Shown: positions 26,321-35,478, numbered from the stretch's first letter. The stretch is DNA of 64,000 nt from DATAXP01 sp963708675 (GCA_963708675.1 CAVPTO010000003.1:5022001-5086000), one strand, 5' to 3'. Notes: generated from the letters alone by a model not told the origin. A program made the numbers and translations.

Positions 26321-26494
26321 CCCCTCGCCCCTTGCGGGAGAGGGGCCGGGGGTGAGGGGTCGTGCTAGGTGCGGCCCTCAATCTCATTCAGCTTTCGCCG
26401 CAACGCGCTTTGCCTCTCGCGACGACTGTACATGGTTCGCCCCCTCACCCGGTTCGCCTTTGGCGAACCACCCTCTCCCGCGAAGGGGAGAGGG
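26321..26494 (-). repeat. Palindrome-ended element with internally deleted DUF559 gene, copy C
   Basis: About 174 bp, nearly identical to copy A. On the minus strand a 22-codon frame survives (ATG at about 26432), beginning MYSRRERQSALR and ending RKLNEIEGRT before a stop. These are the equivalents of residues 1-12 and about 108-117 of the intact DUF559 protein, joined in frame. The element ends only a few bases before the stop of the secreted-protein gene at 26498. Confidence 0.85.
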
Positions 26495-26497
26495 GGT

Positions 26498-27130
26498 TTA
26501 TTCCTTCGGCACGCTGATGCTCACGTCGCGCAGCGACAACGTGCCGTAGCTGAAGCCGAGGCCGAGCTTCGTCTTCTCGAAGCCGAGGGCGGCGTTGTCG
26601 AACTTCTGCTTGAAGTCCGAGCCGATGGCGAGCACGCACTCGTTGCCGTCGAAGATGAGCTCGACGGGCGTCCACTCGCCGTCTTTGAGCGACGGCGAAC
26701 CCGCCTTCGGGTTCATCAACGACAAGGCCGTCGCGTCGGAGCCTTGCGTGGGCCACGCGCGTACGGCAAGGCCGGTGGGCGACACGATGAAACGGAACAC
26801 GTGGCCGTTGCCGTTGTTGAGCGTGAAGACAAACGTCTTGCAACCTTGCGGGCGAAACGCAAAGCGAATCGTCGCGTCGGTCATCGAAACGTCGTACCAG
26901 ATGATCGGTCCGTGATCCTTGTTCTTCTTATAGAGCTCGTCGTCTTGCGTACAAGTTGCGACGCCGTCGGCCATCTTCCACTCGCCGCGGCTCGGTGACA
27001 GATCGCGCTTGGCCAGTTTGGCAGACGTGAAGTTGTCGGTCAGCAGCGTTTCTGACGTCGACGCCGGAGCCGCCACGGCGACGGCGGTGGAAGCAACGAT
27101 CAAGAACAAACTACGGGCGATGCGTTTCAT
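26498..27130 (-). CDS. Secreted protein, probable concanavalin-like (DUF1080-type) fold
   Basis: A 210-aa protein with a signal peptide (about 1-20) and an all-beta body: LLTDNFTSAKLAKRDLSPSRGEW opens as DUF1080/LamG-like proteins do with a 'D-F ... W' lead, and the C terminus KTKLGLGFSYGTLSLRDVSI forms the closing strands. These jelly-roll domains bind or cleave carbohydrates; no catalytic residues can be pointed out. It is 18 nt downstream of the histidine kinase gene and may be co-transcribed with it. Confidence 0.8.
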   Translation of the reverse strand: MKRIARSLFLIVASTAVAVAAPASTSETLLTDNFTSAKLAKRDLSPSRGEWKMADGVATCTQDDELYKKNKDHGPIIWYDVSMTDATIRFAFRPQGCKTFVFTLNNGNGHVFRFIVSPTGLAVRAWPTQGSDATALSLMNPKAGSPSLKDGEWTPVELIFDGNECVLAIGSDFKQKFDNAALGFEKTKLGLGFSYGTLSLRDVSISVPKE

Positions 27131-27148
27131 CGATTCGTCCTCACTCGC

Positions 27149-29596
27149 TCAGGCACAGTTCGGCGACATCGACTTCAGGATAGTCTGAAGCGCGCCAGGT
27201 TCCACTGGCTTCACGAGATGACGATCGAATCCGGCATCGTGCGAACGTTGGCGGTCTTCCTGCTGCCCCCAGCCGGTAAGGGCCACGAGCACCATGTCTT
27301 TGCCCCACGATTGCTCGCGAATCTTGCGGGCAACGTCGTAGCCGCTCATCTTCGGCAGCCCGATGTCGAGCAACACGAGGTGCGGGCGTTCGCGCTCGGC
27401 CGCTTCGAGGGCCTCGAAACCATCGTGCGCCGTCAGCACCTCGTTGCCCATCAGCCGCAGCATCATGCCGAGGCTGGTCGCCGCGTCGCGGTTGTCGTCA
27501 ACGACGAGGATGCGGCACGACGTGGTTTGGTCGTTTGTCGCGGGTTGATGGTCGGTCGGCTCCTGCAACCTTGAAGCATCGAGCATGAGCGGCAGGCGGA
27601 CCACGAACTCACTCCCCTGCCCTTCCCCTTCGCTATGGGCCTCAACCGTGCCCCCGTGCATTTCAACCAGCCGTTGCACAAGCGTGAGGCCGATGCCGAG
27701 CCCGCCCTGGACGCGTTCCAACGAACGGTCGGCTTGCGTGAACATGTCGAAGATCGTGCCGAGCATGTTGGGCGCGATGCCGATGCCGTTGTCGCGCAAA
27801 TGGATCACGGCGTCGCTGCCTTGGCGCTCGGCGGTGAACTCGATGCGTCCGCCCGGCTCGGAGTACTTGGCTGCGTTGTTCAGAAGGTTGCTGAAGATTT
27901 GCACCAGCCGCGTCACATCGCCGTCGATCGTCATCGGCTGCTCAGGCACGTTGAGCGTGAGCGTGTGGCGTTTGTCGTCGATCAAGTGTCGCGTGGCATC
28001 GACCGCGCTGCGCATGACTTGCTCGAGATCGACACGCTCGCGTCGTAGTTCGACTTTGCCGCGACTGATGCGCGACAGATCGAGCAAATCGTCAACGAGG
28101 CGGACCATGTGATGGAGTTGCCGCTCCATCAACGTTCGCGATTCTTCGATGGCGCCGGGTTCACCGCCTGACAAGCGCATGATCTCCAGCGCGTTGCGCA
28201 GCGGCGCGAGCGGGTTACGAAGCTCGTGCGCAAGCATCGCGAGGAATTCGTCCTTGCGGCGATCGGCCTCGCGCAGCTCGGCCAACGTCACTTGCAATCG
28301 CTGCTCGCTGAGCAGCAACTCGTCCTCAGACTTGCGACGTTCCGAGGCGTCGCGGAACACGAGAATCACGCCACGAATCGGCGTCGAATGGCCACGAATC
28401 GGCGCGGCACTGTCGTCGATCGGCCGCTCGGTTCCGTCCTTGGAAATGAGCAGCGTGTGATTTGCCAAGCCGACGACGACCCCTTCTCGCAGCACGCGAG
28501 CCACGGGGTTCTCAACCGTCTGACGCGAATACTCGTTGATGATGTGGAAAACTTCGGTCAGCGGTTTGCCGACAGCCTCGTCGCCCCAACCGGTGAGCAC
28601 CTGTGCGACGGGGTTCATCGACGTGACGTTCCCTTGGTCGTCGGTCGTGACGACGCCGTCGCCGATGCTCTCGAGGGTGACGCGCAGCTTCTCGCTAATC
28701 TCTTCGGCGGCCTTGCGTGCCGCTTCTTCTTCGAGGAGGCGTTCGCGTTGTGCTTCCGTTTCGCGACGGTCGGTCATGTCGCGCGTGACCTTCAAGAAGC
28801 CGCGATGATTGCCCGCTTCGTCGAAGAGTGTTGTGAGAATCACGTTGGCCCAGAACAGCGATCCGTCCTTACGCACGCGCCAGCCTTCTTCTTCATAACG
28901 GCCTGTTGCGATGGCGGCCTCGATCTCGCGCTTCGGTTTCTCCGCTTTGACATCTTCTTCTCGATAGAACTGCGAGAAGTGCTTGCCGATGATTTCTTCG
29001 GGCTTGTACTGCTTGATGCGCTCGGCGCCAGGGTTCCACGACGCGACGACTCCCTGCGGGTCGAGCAGAAAAATGGCGTAGTCCTTCGTTCCTTCGACGA
29101 GAAAACGGAATCGTTGCTCGCTGGATCGCAGAGCGGCCAACTGCTTTTCCAATTCAGAGTTGGCGCGATGCAGCTGAATCTCAGCGAGTCGACGCGCTTC
29201 GATCTCGCGCTCCAACTCGTCGGGGCTGCGCATGGCGAGCACTTTGGGAACGATCGGAACGAGCGCGACCACCGTGGCCCACGAGACTACCGCGGTGACG
29301 AGCTTGATGACCCCCGCCAAGCGGTAGGCAGGCCACCAGAAGATGATGGCCTCCATCAGGTGCGTCGTGCCGCAGGCGAGAATGAACGCCCCGAAGAGCA
29401 GGAAGATCAGGCGGAACGGCAGATTCCGTCGTCGCATGGCGAAGTAGACCAGCACGCACGGGATCGCCACATAGGCGCTCCAAACGCCCAGGTCCGAAAG
29501 GATGTGCAGCCAGCCGTGACCTTCCGTCCAGTGCCCGCAGTTCCAACGTGGCGGGAAGTCGGACGTATCGAACAGCTTCGAAAAAAACTCCAACAT
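27149..29596 (-). CDS. Ethylene-receptor-like hybrid histidine kinase (EBD-PAS-PAS-HisKA-HATPase-REC)
   Basis: An 815-aa hybrid kinase. The N terminus is a three-helix membrane domain like that of plant ETR1: Asp35, Tyr42, Ile45-Pro46, Cys75 and His79 (ILACGTTHL) have exactly the spacing of ETR1 Asp25, Tyr32, Ile35-Pro36, Cys65 and His69, the copper/ethylene site. Two PAS domains follow (about 162-275 and 303-415), then HisKA with phospho-acceptor His457 (LAHELRNPLAP), HATPase_c with DNGIGIAP and GGLGIGL, and a receiver with Asp744 (VLLDIGLPKMSGYD). No DNA-binding output. It probably senses a copper-bound small molecule, possibly ethylene, and passes phosphate to its own receiver and an unlinked partner. 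Confidence 0.93.
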   Translation of the reverse strand: MLEFFSKLFDTSDFPPRWNCGHWTEGHGWLHILSDLGVWSAYVAIPCVLVYFAMRRRNLPFRLIFLLFGAFILACGTTHLMEAIIFWWPAYRLAGVIKLVTAVVSWATVVALVPIVPKVLAMRSPDELEREIEARRLAEIQLHRANSELEKQLAALRSSEQRFRFLVEGTKDYAIFLLDPQGVVASWNPGAERIKQYKPEEIIGKHFSQFYREEDVKAEKPKREIEAAIATGRYEEEGWRVRKDGSLFWANVILTTLFDEAGNHRGFLKVTRDMTDRRETEAQRERLLEEEAARKAAEEISEKLRVTLESIGDGVVTTDDQGNVTSMNPVAQVLTGWGDEAVGKPLTEVFHIINEYSRQTVENPVARVLREGVVVGLANHTLLISKDGTERPIDDSAAPIRGHSTPIRGVILVFRDASERRKSEDELLLSEQRLQVTLAELREADRRKDEFLAMLAHELRNPLAPLRNALEIMRLSGGEPGAIEESRTLMERQLHHMVRLVDDLLDLSRISRGKVELRRERVDLEQVMRSAVDATRHLIDDKRHTLTLNVPEQPMTIDGDVTRLVQIFSNLLNNAAKYSEPGGRIEFTAERQGSDAVIHLRDNGIGIAPNMLGTIFDMFTQADRSLERVQGGLGIGLTLVQRLVEMHGGTVEAHSEGEGQGSEFVVRLPLMLDASRLQEPTDHQPATNDQTTSCRILVVDDNRDAATSLGMMLRLMGNEVLTAHDGFEALEAAERERPHLVLLDIGLPKMSGYDVARKIREQSWGKDMVLVALTGWGQQEDRQRSHDAGFDRHLVKPVEPGALQTILKSMSPNCA

Positions 29597-29931
29597 AGGC
29601 GCCGAATCTCATGAGCTCGCGAGGCTTACGGCCCAGGGGTTCGGGCCACGGTATCTTTTAGCAGAAGATTGACGGAACGGCGTGCGTTTTCAAGGGGTTA
29701 CGTCTACTCCGAAAGAGTACCTGAAGAGGCGACGCGGCTCGTTTCGAGCAGAACGGGTTAGCAGACTTCGGCCCGCGGACGACCAGAGAACGTAAGATTG
29801 ATGGGGCCTGTCGCGCTAAACACTTCGATTTGTCTCATCACTTGCATAGAATGGCGGCTCGGGGCATGTGGCTCGTTATTCCCGCCTGACGAGTTGACGG
29901 TTCCGCTGGCCAGGATCGCACCGCTGCGACG

Positions 29932-32379
29932 GTGGCTCGACTTGGCTTCCTGCCTTGGAAAACGCCTCACTTGCGATTCACATTCCTCCACCTGTTCATA
30001 GCCGCCGCCTTCGCGGTTGTATTGACTGGCAGCATTGCGCGTGCGGCCAAGGGGGTCGAGCCTTCGAGCGAATCCACCAAGGCGATCGGCTCGTTCGTGC
30101 GCGCCCACTGCCTCGATTGTCATCAAGGCCCGAAGGCTGAAGGCGGACTCGACCTCGCGAAGCTCGGGCACAATTTGTCCGACGTGGACGTGCAGAAACA
30201 TTGGGTTCGCATCTTCGATCGAGTGCGTGACGGCGAAATGCCCCCGCCCGATAGCGGCACGCTGCCCAAGAAAGATGTCGCCGCGTTTCTCGAAGCGACG
30301 GGCCAATGGTTGCGAACGTTCCAGTACAACGAGGAGCAGCGCGTCGGCCGCGTGAAAGCTCGACGCCTCAGCCGACGCGAAATCGAGCGCTCGCTGCACG
30401 ACCTGTTGGCGATCGACATTCCACTAGCCGATCAGCTTCCCGAAGAAAGCCGCTCGGCCGGCTTTACGACCGTCGCCGACGGCCAGTCGATGTCGCACTT
30501 TCAACTCGAACGGCATTTAGCGGTCGTCGACGTCGCGCTCGACGAAGCCTTTCGCCGCGCCTTCTCAACCGACGATGCGTACGACCACACGTTCGACGCT
30601 CGACAAGTCGCGCGCAAGAAGGCGTACGTTCGCACGCGCGAGCCTGAGCTGCTCGATGGCCGCGCGGTGACATGGTCGGGGGGGCCGACTTTCTATGGGC
30701 GACTGCCGATCACAACCGCTCCGGTCGACGGGTGGTATCACTTCAAAGTCCGGGCGTCGGGTTTGAAGTTACCCGACACCGGTGGTGTGTGGACAACCAT
30801 TCGCGGTGGGCCGGGCGTTTCGAGTGCTCCACTGCTGTCGTGGATCGGCGCGGTCGAGCTTGCCGAAAAGCCACGTGACTTTGAGTTCGACGCATGGCTG
30901 CCGAAGGGGCACATGCTTGAGATTCATCCCGGCGATGTCACGCTGAAAAAGGCCAGATTCGACGGTGGTCAGGTCGGCGCCGGCGAAGGCGGTCCGCAAG
31001 ACGTGCCCGGCATCGCGATCGATCGCATCTCAATGAAGCGCATTCATCGCAACGACAACGATCTCGTCCGCCAGAGATTGCTTGCCGGAGCGGCAGTGAA
31101 GCCGGCGAAAAAAGAAGGCCACCTGCAACTCGCCAGCAAGATGTCGGAAGCCGACGCGGTGAAACTCGTCGAACGTTTCGCACGGCGTGCGTTCCGTTAT
31201 CCCGCGACGCCGAAAGAGCTCGAACCTTACGCGGCGATGGTTCGTCAGTCGTTGGCCGAGGGGCACGAGCCGCCGGTTGCGCTGCGTGCGGGATATCGCG
31301 CGGTGCTGTGCTCGCCGAGGTTCCTGTACTTGAAGGAATCGCCAGGCAAGCTGAACGATTACGCGATTGCCGCGCGGCTCAGCTACTTCCTCACCGGCAG
31401 CACGCCAGACGATCACCTTGAGAAATTGGCGACCGCGGGGCGTCTTCACGACAACTCGACGATTCGTGCCGAAGTCGATCGTCTGCTCGCCGGCGAAAAG
31501 GGTCGTCGTTTTATTCAGGACTTCGCGGCCGAATGGCTAGAACTCGATTTGATTGACTTCACCGAGCCTGATCGCAAGCTGTTTCCCAACTTCGATCCGA
31601 TCGTGCAGTACTCGATGCTCGATGAGACGCACACGTACCTCGAAACGATGCTGCGCGATGACATGAGCGTCACGAATCTCATCGATTCGGACTTCACGTT
31701 TCTCAACAGCCGCTTGGCTCGCTTCTACGGCATCGACGGCGTCAGCGGCGACAAGCTTAGCCGCATCGCGCTTGATCCAGCCTCTCATCGCGGCGGCGTG
31801 TTGACACAAGGCGCCGTGCTGAAGGTGACGGCCAACGGATCGAACACGTCGCCCGTCGTGCGCGGCGTGTGGGTGTCGGAACGATTGCTCGGCCAGGCGA
31901 TTCCGCCTCCGCCGTCGGGCATCCCTGCGATCGAGCCCGACATCCGCGGAGCGCAGACGATTCGCGAAATCCTCGTCAAACATCGCTCGCAAGATTCGTG
32001 CGCGAGTTGCCACACGAAGATCGACCCCGCGGGTTTCGCCCTTGAAAACTTCGATCCCGCCGGCCAATGGCGAGACAAGTACCTGCAGCTCGTCAAAGGC
32101 AAGCCGCACCGCGGAGCGACGATCGACGCCAGTTACACGCTTCCCGACGGTCGCAAGTTCGGCGACGTCGATGAGTTTCGCGATCTGATCGTCGCCCGTC
32201 CGCGTCGTTTGGCGCGTTGCGTGGCCGAGAAGCTGATGGTCTACGGAACCGGCGCGCCGATTTCGTTCGCCGATCGGCAAGCAATCGAAGCCATTGTCGA
32301 GCAAGCCGCGAAGGACGATTACGGCCTGCGATCGCTCGTGAAGTTGGTAGCCACCAGCCCCGTGTTTTTGAGCAAGTAA
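29932..32379 (+). CDS. Planctomycete cytochrome DUF1587-DUF1592-DUF1588-DUF1585 protein
   Basis: An 815-aa exported protein. The only start available before the signal segment (about 18-38) is GTG 29932. Haem motif CLDCH (Cys60, Cys63, His64) in an N-terminal cytochrome domain with EMPP, then DUF1587 (RRLSRREIERSLHDLLAIDI), DUF1595/DUF1592 (RAFRYPATPKELEPY, ARLSYFLTGSTPD), DUF1588 (HRGGVLTQGAVLKVTANGS) and DUF1585 with a second CxxCH, SCASCHTKIDPAGFALE. All motifs intact. Followed after 27 nt by its DUF1552 partner. The biochemical role is unknown. The 335-nt gap before it (29597-29931), between divergent genes, shows no other gene. Confidence 0.93.
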   Translation: MARLGFLPWKTPHLRFTFLHLFIAAAFAVVLTGSIARAAKGVEPSSESTKAIGSFVRAHCLDCHQGPKAEGGLDLAKLGHNLSDVDVQKHWVRIFDRVRDGEMPPPDSGTLPKKDVAAFLEATGQWLRTFQYNEEQRVGRVKARRLSRREIERSLHDLLAIDIPLADQLPEESRSAGFTTVADGQSMSHFQLERHLAVVDVALDEAFRRAFSTDDAYDHTFDARQVARKKAYVRTREPELLDGRAVTWSGGPTFYGRLPITTAPVDGWYHFKVRASGLKLPDTGGVWTTIRGGPGVSSAPLLSWIGAVELAEKPRDFEFDAWLPKGHMLEIHPGDVTLKKARFDGGQVGAGEGGPQDVPGIAIDRISMKRIHRNDNDLVRQRLLAGAAVKPAKKEGHLQLASKMSEADAVKLVERFARRAFRYPATPKELEPYAAMVRQSLAEGHEPPVALRAGYRAVLCSPRFLYLKESPGKLNDYAIAARLSYFLTGSTPDDHLEKLATAGRLHDNSTIRAEVDRLLAGEKGRRFIQDFAAEWLELDLIDFTEPDRKLFPNFDPIVQYSMLDETHTYLETMLRDDMSVTNLIDSDFTFLNSRLARFYGIDGVSGDKLSRIALDPASHRGGVLTQGAVLKVTANGSNTSPVVRGVWVSERLLGQAIPPPPSGIPAIEPDIRGAQTIREILVKHRSQDSCASCHTKIDPAGFALENFDPAGQWRDKYLQLVKGKPHRGATIDASYTLPDGRKFGDVDEFRDLIVARPRRLARCVAEKLMVYGTGAPISFADRQAIEAIVEQAAKDDYGLRSLVKLVATSPVFLSK

Positions 32380-32406
32380 CCGTTCTTATCGAGACCGAGG
32401 ATTGTC

Positions 32407-33711
32407 ATGAGTCATTCGCAACAGCGTCGCCGAGGCGTTCTCAATGGCCGTGTGATGAGCCGTCGCACAGTGCTTCGCGGGGCCGGCGTGGCGATGGCGA
32501 TGCCGTGGCTGAGCGCGATGGAACGTGCGTTCGCTGCGTCGACGAAGCCGCAGGCGCCGCGACGCTTCGTCTCGATGACGATGGGCCTCGGGCTCATTGG
32601 CGACAATCTGTACCCAGACACCGCGGGTCACAACTACAAGCCATCGCGGTATCTGAAGGCGTTGCAGGATCTGCGCAACGAGTTGACAGTCGTCTCGGGC
32701 GTTTCGCATCCGAGCGTCACCGGAGGCCACCGCGCCGAAGCAAGCTTGCTGAGCGCTGCCCCGATGAGTTCGTCCGCCGCGTCGCGCAACTCAGTCTCGC
32801 TCGATCAACTCATGGCCAAGCATCTCGGCCATCACACCCGCTTCCCATCGCTGGTGCTTGGCATGCAGGGCAGCAACAGCCCGTCGTACACCGAGAACGG
32901 GTCGATGATTCCCGCCGAGGATTCGCCGTCGAAATTGTTCACGAAGTTATTCGTCAGCGATTCGCAGAGCGAACGAGCCCGCCAGATCGAACGTGCTCGG
33001 CAAGGTCAGAGCATTATGGACGTCGTGGCCAACGATGCTCACAAGCTGCAGCGACAACTAGGAACCGGCGACCGCGACCGCCTCGATGCTTACTTCACCA
33101 GCGTTCGCGAGTTGGAAAAGCGATTGGAAGCGTCGGAAGCGTGGGCCGATCGTCCGAAGCCGAAGGTGCATATCGCCAAGCCCGTCGACATCGGCAATCC
33201 GAACGACTTCGTCGGTCGTCAACGGCTGATGTCCGACATGATTCGCCTGGCGTTGTCGACCGACTCCGCACGCTTCATCACGTTCCACCTCGGCGGTAGC
33301 GGCGGCGTGGTGCCGATCGCCGGCGTTGAGGAGGGTTATCACTCGCTCAGCCATCACGGCATGGACGAGGAGAAACTCGAACAGTTAGCGTTGATCGAAA
33401 CAGCCGTCATTGCCGCCTGGGGCGATTTCCTGCGTGACCTGATGAAGACCGAAGACCACGGCGGCAGCTTGCTCGATCACACGAGCGTGTTCCTGACGAG
33501 CAACCTCGGCAACTCGTCGAGCCACGACAATCGCAACATGCCGGTGCTGCTTGCCGGCGGTGGCTTCCGGCACGGTCAGCATCTCGCCTTCGATCGCAAG
33601 AACAACTATCCGCTGCCGAACCTGTTCGTCTCGGTGCTGCAGCGCACTGGCCTGGAGCGAGATCACTTCGCCACCAGCACCGGCACCATGACCGGCCTCG
33701 AACCGAGCTAA
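32407..33711 (+). CDS. DUF1552 Tat-exported protein
   Basis: A 434-aa protein with Tat signal MSRRTVLRGAGVAMAMPWLS and the DUF1552 signature regions: FVSMTMGLGL, ELTVVSGVSHPSVTGGHRAEA, SVSLDQLMAKHLG, RDRLDAYFTSVRELEKRL and the C-terminal MPVLLAGGGFRHGQHLAF. DUF1552 proteins resemble DUF1501/sulfatase-like hydrolases but their reaction is unknown. It is the second gene of the unit with the DUF1592-type haem protein, 27 nt downstream of it, and ends convergent with the pseudopilin-like gene. Confidence 0.94.
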   Translation: MSHSQQRRRGVLNGRVMSRRTVLRGAGVAMAMPWLSAMERAFAASTKPQAPRRFVSMTMGLGLIGDNLYPDTAGHNYKPSRYLKALQDLRNELTVVSGVSHPSVTGGHRAEASLLSAAPMSSSAASRNSVSLDQLMAKHLGHHTRFPSLVLGMQGSNSPSYTENGSMIPAEDSPSKLFTKLFVSDSQSERARQIERARQGQSIMDVVANDAHKLQRQLGTGDRDRLDAYFTSVRELEKRLEASEAWADRPKPKVHIAKPVDIGNPNDFVGRQRLMSDMIRLALSTDSARFITFHLGGSGGVVPIAGVEEGYHSLSHHGMDEEKLEQLALIETAVIAAWGDFLRDLMKTEDHGGSLLDHTSVFLTSNLGNSSSHDNRNMPVLLAGGGFRHGQHLAFDRKNNYPLPNLFVSVLQRTGLERDHFATSTGTMTGLEPS

Positions 33712-33724
33712 TGCTCGACGGTCA

Positions 33725-34201
33725 TCACTGCGACGCGAAGGGCGTCGTGGTGTCGTTGATCCAGATCTGTCCGCTTGGGATGTCGTACAACCATCCGGCG
33801 CCGCTCACGGTTGCCGTGGGCGGATTCGACCCGGCAGCGACAACCGTGCTGCTTTGCGTGAACGGGTTCATGGGAATCGCCATCATGTACGGGCCATACG
33901 GATAGCTTGACCCCGCGCCTACGGCGCCGGACATATCCGTCTGACTGATAAGCTCGACAAGCGACTGGCTTGGCGAGGCGCCGCCGTGCTGGGCGCGATA
34001 CTGTTGCACCGCCGAACGCAGCACATTGAGGTCGAACAGCGTCGTCGTGATGCGTGCGTCGGTCGTTGTGTTGATGAACGCTGGAATGGCGATGGCGGCA
34101 AGGATCGCCATCAGCATCACGACGATCAGAATCTCGACGAGCGTAAAAGCTGACCGCCGACCTGGGCGGAAGCAAATGCTCGACATCGCGCGATGGCTCA
34201 T
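33725..34201 (-). CDS. Type II secretion/pseudopilin-like protein
   Basis: A 158-aa protein with a prepilin N-terminal methylation motif: AFTLVEILIVVMLMAILAAI after a basic leader (FRPGRRS). Position -1 of the predicted cleavage is Ala rather than the usual Gly, with Phe at +1 and Glu at +5. The body is GspG-like (DLNVLRSAVQQYRAQHG, helix then beta loop) and lacks further membrane segments. An ATG at 34186 is an alternative start. It stands alone, away from any secretion operon, as many planctomycete pseudopilins do. Confidence 0.88.
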   Translation of the reverse strand: MSHRAMSSICFRPGRRSAFTLVEILIVVMLMAILAAIAIPAFINTTTDARITTTLFDLNVLRSAVQQYRAQHGGASPSQSLVELISQTDMSGAVGAGSSYPYGPYMMAIPMNPFTQSSTVVAAGSNPPTATVSGAGWLYDIPSGQIWINDTTTPFASQ

Positions 34202-34517
34202 GATGACGGCTTACCCCGCGCGTCGCTCATTCATCAGCCAAGAACTGCCCGGCAACGAGCCCCGCGCACTTGAACAAGCTCGCGCAGCGCTTCATCCGAC
34301 CGCCTGCGACGATCCCTGAAACATACACCTGCGATAACGCCGAACCGATTGAGGTTTTTCCCGCGTTCGGGTGGACTTCTTCCCGGCGCGCCGGTACGAC
34401 CGATCCAGGCTGCCGATCGGAGCCCAATAGAGGATTCGGCGGCCACACTGCCGAAGGAGGGCCTTTGGCCAACAAGTAGGTTGCCCGCGCCGTGGGCCGC
34501 GCGGATAGGTCAACCAC
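34202..34517. other. Intergenic region without a confident gene
   Basis: This 316-nt stretch has open frames of 70-96 codons on both strands (for example 34227-34517 minus and 34270-34479 plus) but none has a Shine-Dalgarno site, protein-like composition or recognisable motif. No tRNA or known structured RNA was identified. Confidence 0.4.
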
Positions 34518-34733
34518 TCAGTTCAACTGAAGCGTGCGCATGGCTTTGTAGCCGGCGGACGACAGGTGAAATGCATGCTCATGGCGCTCGCGGATGATCC
34601 AGCCGCGATTGATGAGCTGGGCGACCGCGGTGTTCGCGCGAACGTCGAAGTTGACGTCCAAGAACAACATCTGGTGCGGACGCATGAGATACTTCCGAAA
34701 GACCTTCAGCACCGCAGCTTCGGCTTCACTCAT
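34518..34733 (-). CDS. Small winged-helix-like protein
   Basis: A 71-aa protein starting at ATG 34733, with a GGGAG site 10 nt upstream; a longer frame to 34763 would absorb that site. Sequence VLKVFRKYLMRPHQMLFLDV, VRANTAVAQLINRGWIIRER and AFHLSSAGYKAMRTLQ reads as helix-helix-recognition helix-wing, like a short winged helix-turn-helix. No other domain. First of a series of small minus-strand genes. A regulatory role is inference. Confidence 0.65.
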   Translation of the reverse strand: MSEAEAAVLKVFRKYLMRPHQMLFLDVNFDVRANTAVAQLINRGWIIRERHEHAFHLSSAGYKAMRTLQLN

Positions 34734-34792
34734 CGTCGCAGACTCCCTTTCCAGGAAAAGCATCGCAGATACCAGTGAGCAGATTCCAGTGA

Positions 34793-35143
34793 CTAGCCGA
34801 CGGCCTTCAAAAGCGCCGTTGCATTGGCCACGCTCCCGGTCGCCTTAAGAAGCTGTCGGGCCAATTTAATGGCATCGACCCAAAGTGCGGCAGAGGTCAT
34901 GGGAGTCGAATTGTTTGTCTTCTTCGATGGCTTCGGCCTGCCATCGGTCGCCATATTCGTTTTGGTTTTGACCATGTAAATCATGTTGGGATTTACCTGG
35001 TGCCCGTATTCCTTCTTGACGGCTGCAGCGACCTGTGCGGCCTTGGCGCTGGGCATCTTCTTGAGGACGTTGCGAATCGCGAGGCTCTTGTTTTTTGTGG
35101 GATCGCCGCGATCGGCGCCCGAAAGTCTTGGTTTCTTGGCCAT
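34793..35143 (-). CDS. Small basic protein, DNA-binding-like, planctomycete family
   Basis: A 116-aa lysine-rich protein beginning MAKKPRLSGADRGDPTKNKS. The middle segment SLAIRNVLKKMPSAKAAQVA followed by VKKEYGHQVNPNMIYMVKTK is a helix-turn-helix-like pattern I know from many small planctomycete proteins of unknown role. A low-complexity Lys/Asn/Thr linker (about 70-85) leads to a C-terminal helix (WVDAIKLARQLLKATGSVAN). Nucleic-acid binding is suggested by charge and helix pattern only. Confidence 0.72.
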   Translation of the reverse strand: MAKKPRLSGADRGDPTKNKSLAIRNVLKKMPSAKAAQVAAAVKKEYGHQVNPNMIYMVKTKTNMATDGRPKPSKKTNNSTPMTSAALWVDAIKLARQLLKATGSVANATALLKAVG

Positions 35144-35196
35144 TGGTTTACCTTTGCTCTCGAAGTGAAAGAACCGGCGATTGAGTGCTCGTTAGC

Positions 35197-35478
35197 TCAA
35201 ACTGGTGCGCGGACTTCGTAGCGCGTCATGTTGTTGACCTTCTGCGCGAGTTTTGTCACCTGGCAACCCTGATGACACTCGGCAATCGATTGTGAGTGCG
35301 GCACCCACGCGCCACCCTCAAAAACAAACGTGTTCTTCTGTTGGTCTTCCAAGACGATGAACGCGTCACCGTAGACCACCTGAACCCGCGGCACAGGTGG
35401 CGCGACGGCCGCACGCTGGGGCGCCGATCGGGCTTGTCGTTGAAGTTGCTTCTTTCCGACCGGTCGCCTACTACGCAT
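35197..35478 (-). CDS. Small hypothetical protein
   Basis: A 93-aa protein, not recognised. The N-terminal 30 residues are basic and Pro/Gln-rich; then VQVVYGDAFIVLEDQQKNTF forms a likely beta pair, and CHQGC closes it (two Cys four apart). Same orientation as the two small genes before it. The start ATG 35478 follows a T-rich stretch in the 323-nt gap 35479-35801, where no other gene is visible. Confidence 0.55.
   Translation of the reverse strand: MRSRRPVGKKQLQRQARSAPQRAAVAPPVPRVQVVYGDAFIVLEDQQKNTFVFEGGAWVPHSQSIAECHQGCQVTKLAQKVNNMTRYEVRAPV

Noticed and set aside
25615..26494. Possible CRISPR array
   Set aside because: Only three long units of unequal length (173, 448, 174 bp) with palindromic ends and a gene in one; repeat and spacer sizes do not fit CRISPR, and no cas gene is near.
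34227..34517. 96-codon frame on the minus strand
   Set aside because: No Shine-Dalgarno site, no motif, and overlapping open frames of similar length exist on both strands.
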